A stretch of DNA of 5,640 nt, taken from Tessaracoccus flavescens. Lineage in GTDB: Bacteria > Actinomycetota > Actinomycetes > Propionibacteriales > Propionibacteriaceae. The number at the start of each line of letters is the position of its first letter. The stretch's first letter is position 1. Below are positions 1 to 5,640 of this stretch, one piece after another. Below the pieces are notes generated by a model. The model was not told the DNA's origin, did no database searches, and saw nothing but the letters and a program-made list of their open reading frames with translations. The translations under genes were made by a program, and so were the position numbers. The stretch is from contig DYZF01000177.1 of assembly GCA_020741375.1 (NCBI GenBank), positions 1-5,640 of the forward strand. The letters run 5' to 3'.

Positions 1-316
1 GGGCAAGACCTGCCTGCTCGTCGACGACATGATCGACACCGCCGGCACCATCGTCCAAGCCGCAGCGGCGCTGCGTGAACGCGGCGCTGCGCGCGTGATC
101 TGCGCCGCCACCCACGCCGTCTTCTCCGGCCCGGCCGCCGCGCGCCTCAACAGCTCGGACATGGAGGAGATCATCGTCACCAACACCCTCCCCATCAAGA
201 CCCCTGAGCCCATCGAGAACCTGACCGTGCTGTCCATCGCGCCGCTGATCGCGAAGGCCATCAACGCCGTCTTCCTCGACGGCTCGGTCACGTCGCTCTT
301 CGGAGGTCAGGCCTAA
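1..316 (+). CDS. prs: Ribose-phosphate pyrophosphokinase (PRPP synthase), C-terminal part
   Basis: This is the 3' end of a gene that begins before the window. Base 1 is the last base of a split codon, the first full codon is at base 2, and the stop is TAA at 314-316, leaving 104 codons, about the last third of a protein usually 310-330 residues long. The enzyme is cytoplasmic and transfers pyrophosphate from ATP to ribose 5-phosphate, giving PRPP for purine, pyrimidine, histidine, tryptophan and NAD synthesis. The PRPP-binding loop VDDMIDTAGT lies at visible residues 7-16. The following ATHAVFSGPA, EEIIVTNTLPI and C-terminal SVTSLF segments are typical of bacterial class I Prs. The reading frame is intact with no odd codon use. 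In actinobacteria prs commonly follows glmU and precedes rplY; here an ABC transporter pair separates it from rplY. Confidence 0.96.
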   Translation, partial: GKTCLLVDDMIDTAGTIVQAAAALRERGAARVICAATHAVFSGPAAARLNSSDMEEIIVTNTLPIKTPEPIENLTVLSIAPLIAKAINAVFLDGSVTSLFGGQA

Positions 317-397
317 CTCGGGCACCCGTTCAGGGTTGGCTCAGACCATGGTGGGAGCACCACGGGCCAGATCCGCGACGCCCGGGCGATCCGTCGA

Positions 398-436
398 ACG
401 CCCCCAGCCACTTAGGTTGGGGGCGTAGACATTTTT
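398..436 (+). terminator. Inverted repeat with T run between prs and the ABC genes (terminator or attenuator)
   Basis: The left arm at 398-409 (ACGCCCCCAGCC) pairs with the right arm at 415-426 (GGTTGGGGGCGT), giving a 12-bp stem with one G-U pair and the five-base loop ACTTA. A run of five T follows at 432-436, separated from the stem by five bases, so it is a good but not textbook intrinsic terminator. It most simply ends the prs transcript. It lies only 26 bases before the start codon of the ATPase gene, so it could also act as an attenuator or operator for the ABC genes. The sequence alone does not separate these roles. Confidence 0.6.
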
Positions 437-462
437 CGACTGATCGACGAAGGGCCCCTTCC

Positions 463-1202
<740 letters not shown>

Positions 1203-1203
<1 letters not shown>

Positions 1204-3629
1204 TGTGGCGCCAAGCATTGAGTGAGATCCGGCTCCACCCGGGCCGGTTCGTCGCGACGCTGCTGGCGATCGCGATCAGCGTCGCGTTCATGGCCGCCAT
1301 CTCGGTGTTCGCATCGACGGCGCAGCAGGGGCTGGCTAAATCCAATTCCCTCCAACTGTCCCAAGCGGATCTCGTGGTCACCATGCCCACGATCGATCCC
1401 GCCGACCGCGAGTTCCCGGAGCCGGCAGGGCCCGGCACGCTGGCCGCGATTCGCGCCGTCGACGGCGTTGAGGCGGTGGCCTCGATCATGGGGCAGCCGG
1501 CCGAGATCACCGCCGGTGACCGCACCCAGCTCACCAACATCTGGCTGGACCTGCCGGAGGAGTTCCGCTGGGCCGAACTCGCCGAGGGGTCGTACCCGAG
1601 CGCCGAGGGTGAGATCACGCTCGCGAAGAAGGGCGCCGACGCGCTCCAGGTCAAGGTGGGCGACACCGTCGAGATGGCCGGCGCCGAGCACCGGGTGGTG
1701 GGCCTGACCAATGACGCCACCACGTTGTGGGGCACCGTCTCCTACGCCAGCTTCCAACAGCCGGAGCAGGAGGGGGGCGCGTCGGAATACGTCGTGAAGG
1801 TGGCCGACGGCGCAGACTCCGCCGCCGTCGCGTCCGCTCTCCGCGACGCCATCAAGCCGACGTTCGCCGACGGGGTGGTGCTCACCGCAGACGAGGCGTC
1901 CCACATTGCCTTGGTGGACACCACTGAGGGCTTCGACGCGCTGAAGTACCTCCTGTGGGCCTTCGCCGGTATCGCCGTCCTCGTGGGCATGATCACCATC
2001 GCCAACACCTTCACCATCCTCGTCACCCAGCGCCGTCGCCAGCTCGCCCTGCTGCGCGCCGTCGGTGCCTCCGGGGGTCAGGTGGCGGGCCGCCTCGTGG
2101 TGGAATCGCTGCTGTTGGGCCTCATCGGTTCGCTCATGGGCGTTGCGCTGGCCTTCCTCGTTGCGACGATCGGTGCCGCTATCACTGGCCTGCTCTTCTG
2201 GGGCCTCGCCGTGAACTGGGTGGAGGTGGCGGCGGCCGTGGTCATCGGCACCGTGGCCACCATGGTCTCCGCCATCGCGCCGTCGCTCGCCGCAGCCCGG
2301 GTGAAGCCGCTCGAAGCCCTGCAGGTGGTGCCCACTCCGGCCGAAGCCAAGCGCGCCAGCCGTCTGCGCATCATCGTGTGCGCCCTGTTCCTCGTGGCGG
2401 GCGTGGGGGCGATCGCGCTGTCCTTCCAGCTTGAGAACGAGATGTCCATGGTTGCGGCCATCGGCGGCTCGGCGTTGCTCACGGTCGCGGTCTTGGCCGG
2501 TGCACCGCTGTACATCGCACCGCTGCTGCGTCTGATCGGCAAGATCGTGGGCCGCTTCGGGCCCACCACCAGACTCGCGATGGAGAACTCTGCCCGGAAC
2601 CCGCGCCGTGCCGCCGCCACCGCCACCGCGCTGATGCTGGCCATCGGGCTCATCGTCACCCTGCAGGTGGGGCTGGCCTCCACTCGCTCCACCGCGATGC
2701 ACAAGATCGACGAGGAGTTCCCGCTGGACGTCGCGGCCTCCTATGCCGACGGTGTTCCCGCCGGGGTCGCGGACAAGGTGCGCGCCGTCGACGGCGTCAA
2801 GACCGTCGCCGTCGTCAAGGGAAAGATGGTGCAGGCCGACGACTCCCACTACGTGGCCATCGACGACGCCGCTCGCACCGAACTGGGCGTGACGGGCAAC
2901 CCCATCCCAGACGGCACCGTCCGCTTCGGCAACGAGTGGGCGCCCACCGACACGTTCACCATCGACGGCGTCAGCTACAAGATCCAGCACGACCAGTTCT
3001 ACCCCTACGGAACGCTGGCGGTGAACTCCGCAACCTTCGCGAAGCTGCCGGGGGAGACCTTCGACCAGGCCGTGTGGGTGAAGCTCGACGACCGCACGTC
3101 GCCGACAGCGCTCAACGGCGTGCTCAAGGTGTTCGAGGACGCGCCCGGCGCCGACCTCAACAACAGCGGCGCTCAGATCGCCTCCGTCTTGGAGCAGATC
3201 ATCGGCGTGATCCTCATCGTCATGACGGCGCTGCTCGGCGTGGCGGTGCTGATCGCGATCGTCGGCGTGGGTAACACGCTGGGCCTGTCCGTCTTGGAGC
3301 GGCAGCGCGAATCGGCCCTGCTGCGGGCGTTGGGAATGCAGCGCGGCCAGTTGCGCCAGATGCTCCTGATCGAGGCGTTCGCCCTCGTCGGAGTGGGCGC
3401 GGTGATCGGCTTCGTGGCCGGCCTGTTCTTCGGCTGGCTGGGCTTGACGACGATCATCGGCATCGCCAAGGCCAGCGGCGGGATCGTCATCGATTCGAAG
3501 TTCGCTCTGGACCCGTGGTGGACGCTGGCGCTCATCGCTGTGTGCGTCATCTCCGCCGTGTTGGCGTCGCTGCTGCCCGGCCGCAAGGCCGCGAACGCGA
3601 CGCCGACTGAGGCTCTCGCCGTCGACTAG
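1203..3629 (+). CDS. FtsX-type ABC transporter permease, internally duplicated, ten predicted helices
   Basis: This 808-residue integral membrane protein is the partner of the preceding ATPase. I see about ten hydrophobic segments, near residues 17-38, 246-272, 298-328, 338-362, 390-408, 416-440, 470-492, 664-692, 718-748 and 771-792. The layout is two FtsX units (one helix, large outside domain, three helices) joined by two extra helices. The outside domains span about 39-245 and 493-663 and resemble the MacB periplasmic-domain class. Each unit has a basic cytoplasmic motif before its third helix (RRRQLALLRAVGA at 277-289; RQRESALLRALGM at 700-712) and ends in a P-x-EAL motif (369-373; 801-805). 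Length and plan match YbbP-like permeases rather than BceB, which has one large outside domain. Such proteins often work by mechanotransmission, moving or extracting lipids, lipoproteins or peptides rather than conducting solutes through a channel. The substrate is not evident. The start is fixed by the TGATG overlap with the ATPase gene. Confidence 0.94.
1452..1468. repeat. 17-base exact direct repeat, copy 1 (permease first outside domain)
   Basis: The sequence CGCGCCGTCGACGGCGT occurs here and again at 2781-2797 in the same reading frame. It encodes the core of RAVDGV at residues 84-89, near the start of the first outside domain. It marks the internal duplication of the permease. Confidence 0.85.
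2781..2797. repeat. 17-base exact direct repeat, copy 2 (permease second outside domain)
   Basis: This is identical to 1452-1468 and encodes RAVDGV at residues 527-532, at the matching place in the second outside domain. Flanking protein sequence is similar but diverged (VEAVA against VKTVA). Confidence 0.85.
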
Positions 3630-3652
3630 GTCGGCTGATCGGCGAGGACAGA

Positions 3653-3695
3653 TCGCGACCCCGGGGCTGCAAGGGAAGGCGCCCCGGGGTCGCGG
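3653..3695 (+). terminator. Long perfect hairpin after the ABC permease gene
   Basis: The arm at 3654-3667 (CGCGACCCCGGGGC) is the exact reverse complement of 3681-3694, giving a 14-bp GC-rich stem plus a possible T-G pair at 3653/3695, with a 13-base loop at 3668-3680. It begins 24 bases after the permease stop. No T run follows, as is common for hairpin terminators in high-GC actinobacteria. It should end the ABC transcript and isolate it from rplY. Being symmetric it could also act on antisense transcripts, but no minus-strand gene is supported here. Confidence 0.75.
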
Positions 3696-3711
3696 CGCAC
3701 CTACCGGCCGA

Positions 3712-3741
3712 TTGGGCGAACGGCGCCGTCTGGGCTAAACT
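3712..3741 (+). promoter_or_regulatory. Candidate housekeeping-sigma promoter for rplY-pth
   Basis: A -35-like TTGGGC at 3712-3717 and a -10-like TAAACT at 3736-3741 are separated by 18 bases. The -10 matches the TATAAT consensus at four of six positions and the -35 matches TTGACA at three of six. Transcription would start near 3748, giving a leader of about 90 bases. It lies just after the ABC terminator, where a promoter for the next operon is expected. The spacer holds the 10-base palindrome ACGGCGCCGT (3720-3729). The call rests on visual matching only. Confidence 0.45.
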
Positions 3742-3824
3742 TGGCGGGCTGCCTGGCGAGGGACGCCCGTCCGTTATCGACTAGCCCTACCTCGCTCGGC
3801 GTCCGCAGTTTTGAGCCTTGAGCT

Positions 3825-3831
3825 AGAGGAG
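3825..3831 (+). promoter_or_regulatory. Strong ribosome binding site of rplY
   Basis: AGAGGAG lies seven bases before the ATG at 3839 and closely matches the anti-Shine-Dalgarno sequence. It is the clearest ribosome binding site in the window, fits a highly expressed ribosomal protein, and fixes the start codon. Confidence 0.88.
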
Positions 3832-3838
3832 ATTTTTC

Positions 3839-4471
3839 ATGGCAGACGTCAACATTTCCGCCACCAAGCGCGACGAGTTCGGCAAGGGCGCTGCCCGCCG
3901 CCTCCGTCGCGCCGGCCAGACCCCCGCGGTCATCTACGGCCACGGCACGGACCCTATGCACCTCGCGCTTCCCGCGCAGGAGACCTTCCTGGCCCTGCGT
4001 CAGCCCAACGTCCTGCTGCACCTGAACATCGAGGGCGAATCCAAGCCGGTCCTCGCGCTGCCCAAGCAGGTCACCCGCGACGCCATCCTTCCCATCATCC
4101 AGCACGTTGACCTTCTCCTCGTCAAGGCTGGCGAGAAGGTCACCGTCGACGTGCCGCTGCACTTCACTGGCGAGGCCGAGCGCGGCAACCTCGTCAACGT
4201 GGACCTCAACTCCCTCTCGGTGCTGGCCCCGGCCACCAACATCCCCACCGAGTTCGAGGTGTCCATCGAGGGCCTCACCGCCGGCGATCAGGTTCTGGTC
4301 TCCGACGTCAAGCTGCCTGAGGGTGTCGAGGCTGCCGTCGACGGCGAGACCCTCGTCCTCAACGTCATCGTCGCCCCCGTCGTCGAGCTCGAGTCCACTG
4401 AGGACGAGGCCGCCGAAGGCGAGGCTGCCGACGCTGGGGCCGCCGACGAGGACGCCGAAGCGGGCGAGTGA
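3839..4471 (+). CDS. rplY: 50S ribosomal protein L25, CTC/TL5 long form
   Basis: This 210-residue protein binds 5S rRNA in the central protuberance of the large ribosomal subunit. The N-terminal barrel domain, about residues 1-95, carries the family signature FGKGAARRLRRAG (14-26) followed by PAVIYG (29-34), and ends in the QHVDLL segment at 88-93. A second beta domain follows at about 98-183, and the tail at 184-210 is almost entirely Glu, Asp, Ala and Gly. The two-domain form with acidic tail is the CTC (general stress protein) type usual in actinobacteria, about twice the length of the 94-residue E. coli L25. A promoter and strong ribosome binding site precede it. The last codons overlap the pth start (GTGA), so the two are cotranscribed. 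The gene pair rplY-pth is widely conserved and links ribosome function with peptidyl-tRNA recycling. Confidence 0.97.
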   Translation: MADVNISATKRDEFGKGAARRLRRAGQTPAVIYGHGTDPMHLALPAQETFLALRQPNVLLHLNIEGESKPVLALPKQVTRDAILPIIQHVDLLLVKAGEKVTVDVPLHFTGEAERGNLVNVDLNSLSVLAPATNIPTEFEVSIEGLTAGDQVLVSDVKLPEGVEAAVDGETLVLNVIVAPVVELESTEDEAAEGEAADAGAADEDAEAGE

Positions 4472-5052
4472 CCGAATCAACCTTTCTCGTGGTCGGGCTC
4501 GGAAACCCGGGCCCGGCCTACGAGTTCACCCGGCACAACGTCGGGTTTTGGGCCGTAGCCGATCTTGCCGATCGCTACGGCTCGTCGTTTTCCCTCAACA
4601 CGCGCCAGCGCTCCGAGGTGGCCTCGGTCACGCTGCCCGGCCCGGCGCCGGTCAAGCTTGTGTTGGCGCGGCCGACGACGTACATGAACGATTCGGGCAC
4701 CGCGGTAAAGGCCATCGCGGCCTTCCACAAGATCGCGCCCGATCACGTCGTCGCCATCCACGACGAGCTGGATCTCGATCCGGCGCAGCTGCGCGTGAAG
4801 TTCGGCGGGGGAGACAACGGGCACAACGGCCTGAAGTCGATGCGAGCCCACCTGGGCACCGGCGATTTCTACCGGGTGCGTGTGGGCATCGGGCGCCCCG
4901 TCGGCCGGCAGAGCGCGGCTGACTATGTGCTGAGCAAAATGAAGCCGGCGCAGGTGGACGAGATGCGCGTGGACGCGGCGGTCGCGGCGGACGCCGTCGA
5001 AGCCTTGGTCCGTGAGGGCCTCGTCGCCACCCAGAACCGCTTCAACAGCTGA
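4468..5052 (+). CDS. pth: Peptidyl-tRNA hydrolase
   Basis: This 194-residue cytoplasmic enzyme cleaves the ester bond of peptidyl-tRNAs that drop off the ribosome, recycling tRNA. The length equals that of E. coli Pth. The expected active-site residues are all visible: Asn13 in GLGNPG, His23 in TRHNVG (the catalytic base), Asn74 in TYMNDSG, Asp99 in HDELDL and Asn120 in GHNGLKS, matching E. coli Asn10, His20, Asn68, Asp93 and Asn114. The start is GTG at 4468, overlapping the rplY stop by four bases; no good ribosome binding site precedes it in the acidic-tail codons of rplY, which suggests translation coupled to rplY. No in-frame ATG near the N-terminus would preserve the VVGLGNPG strand, which supports the GTG start. 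Function is secure. Confidence 0.97.
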   Translation: MTESTFLVVGLGNPGPAYEFTRHNVGFWAVADLADRYGSSFSLNTRQRSEVASVTLPGPAPVKLVLARPTTYMNDSGTAVKAIAAFHKIAPDHVVAIHDELDLDPAQLRVKFGGGDNGHNGLKSMRAHLGTGDFYRVRVGIGRPVGRQSAADYVLSKMKPAQVDEMRVDAAVAADAVEALVREGLVATQNRFNS

Positions 5053-5064
5053 CCCTGCGGGGTC
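5051..5064 (+). other. Small hairpin overlapping the pth stop
   Basis: GACCC at 5051-5055 pairs with GGGTC at 5060-5064 around the loop TGCG. The stem is only five base pairs and no T run follows, so it is at most a weak pause or partial terminator between pth and mfd. With only 28 bases between the genes, mfd may be cotranscribed with pth. Confidence 0.3.
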
Positions 5065-5080
5065 GTGGAAAGATGGAGCA

Positions 5081-5640
5081 GTGAAGTACCCCGGCCTGTT
5101 GCAGGCGCTCGAAGCAGACCGCGCGCTCGCCGACACCATCGCAGACTCGCGTCGCTCCGGCGTCACCACGCTCGACGTCACCGCTGTCCCCGCCTTCTTC
5201 CCGCTGCTCACGGCTGCGATCGCCGACGGCTCGGGCCGCACCGTGCTCCTCGTCACGTCCACGTACCGCGAGGCGGAGCAGCTCACCACTGAACTCGGCT
5301 CGCTGCTGGGTGACGACGCCGTCGCCTACTACCCGGCGTGGGAAACCCTTCCGCACGAGCGCCTCTCGCCACGCGCGGACACCGTCGGACGTCGGCTCGC
5401 CGTGCTGCGTCGCCTGGCCGGCAAGGCCGACGAACCCGCGCCGCAGGTGGTCGTCGCGCCCGTGCGTTCCCTGCTCCAGCCGCAGGTCAAGGGGCTGGCA
5501 GACATGGCCCCGGTCCGGATCGCGGTGGGGGAGCAGTACGAGCTGAGCGCCCTGCTCGCGGACCTTTCAGGCGCCGCCTACAACCGGGTGGACTTGGTGG
5601 AGCGCCGCGGCGAGTTCGCCGTCCGCGGCGGCATCGTCGA
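5081..5640 (+). CDS. mfd: Transcription-repair coupling factor Mfd, N-terminal part
   Basis: The first 186 codons of mfd are present and the gene continues past the window; the full protein is normally about 1,150-1,200 residues. Mfd is a cytoplasmic DNA translocase that removes RNA polymerase stalled at DNA damage and recruits UvrA for nucleotide excision repair. The visible part is the UvrB-like N-terminal region. AYYPAWETLPHERLSP (residues 82-97), followed by DTVGRRLAVLRRL (100-112), is a strong actinobacterial Mfd signature, and YNRVDLVERRGEFAVRGG (167-184) matches the segment shared with UvrB. The helicase motifs lie outside the window. The start is GTG at 5081, with GGAAAG at 5067-5072 eight bases upstream as the likely ribosome binding site; a second GGAG at 5075-5078 is too close. 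No other in-frame start lies between the pth stop and 5081. It probably belongs to the rplY-pth transcript. Confidence 0.94.
   Translation, partial: MKYPGLLQALEADRALADTIADSRRSGVTTLDVTAVPAFFPLLTAAIADGSGRTVLLVTSTYREAEQLTTELGSLLGDDAVAYYPAWETLPHERLSPRADTVGRRLAVLRRLAGKADEPAPQVVVAPVRSLLQPQVKGLADMAPVRIAVGEQYELSALLADLSGAAYNRVDLVERRGEFAVRGGIV

Noticed and set aside
321..366. Small stems after the prs stop (ACCC/GGGT at 324-336, TGGTG/CACCA at 349-362)
   Set aside because: They are only four or five base pairs and no T run follows; the hairpin at 398-426 is a much better terminator.
379..388. The 10-base palindrome CGCCCGGGCG in the prs-ABC gap
   Set aside because: It is perfectly symmetric but made only of G and C, so it is likely by chance in this DNA, and it has no nearby promoter elements to make it an operator.
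4387..4468. Repetitive GAG/GAC/GCC codons at the end of rplY as a possible DNA repeat element
   Set aside because: They are explained by the acidic Glu/Asp/Ala tail common in CTC-type L25 and show no exact repeat unit.
3701..4480. A 259-codon minus-strand open frame opposite rplY
   Set aside because: It is antisense to a certain ribosomal protein gene and shows only the Asp/Gly/Val-rich composition expected of a shadow frame.
4107..4922. A 271-codon + strand frame spanning the rplY-pth junction
   Set aside because: It is out of frame with both genes, Ser/Pro/Arg-rich and without family motifs; L25 and Pth are unambiguous in the other frames.

Overview
This is about 5.6 kb of GC-rich DNA, with every supported gene on the + strand and very short intergenic gaps. 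Several features point to a high-GC actinobacterium. Codon third positions are strongly G/C. The ribosomal protein L25 is the long CTC/TL5 form with an acidic tail. GTG starts are used. The housekeeping order prs - rplY - pth - mfd is the one I recall from many Actinomycetota. A member of the Propionibacteriales is plausible, but I cannot fix genus or family from this window.

Layout: (1) bases 1-316 hold the 3' end of prs (PRPP synthase). (2) Bases 317-462 are a gap containing a strong inverted repeat followed by a T run. (3) Bases 463-1203 and 1203-3629 form a two-gene ABC module, an ATPase of the MacB/LolD/YbbA type and a ten-helix FtsX-type permease, joined by a one-base TGATG stop/start overlap. 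(4) Bases 3630-3838 hold a long perfect hairpin terminator, a candidate promoter and a structured leader of about 90 bases. (5) Bases 3839-4471 encode L25 (rplY/ctc) and bases 4468-5052 encode peptidyl-tRNA hydrolase (pth), joined by a four-base GTGA overlap. (6) mfd, the transcription-repair coupling factor, starts with GTG at 5081 and runs off the window.

The housekeeping genes cover nucleotide precursor supply (prs), ribosome structure (rplY), rescue of peptidyl-tRNA (pth) and clearance of stalled RNA polymerase with recruitment of excision repair (mfd). The ABC module sits between prs and rplY with a hairpin on each side, so it looks like a separate transcription unit or cassette placed in an otherwise conserved locus. 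Its substrate cannot be read from the sequence, and no sensor kinase, regulator or lipoprotein partner gene is visible beside it.

I found no convincing new biological system. The points most worth checking are the ABC module as an insertion in conserved synteny, a possible attenuator with an overlapping 26-codon ORF just before it, the internally duplicated permease with a 17-base exact repeat, and competing stems in the rplY leader. No tRNA, rRNA, CRISPR array, insertion sequence or phage feature was seen.
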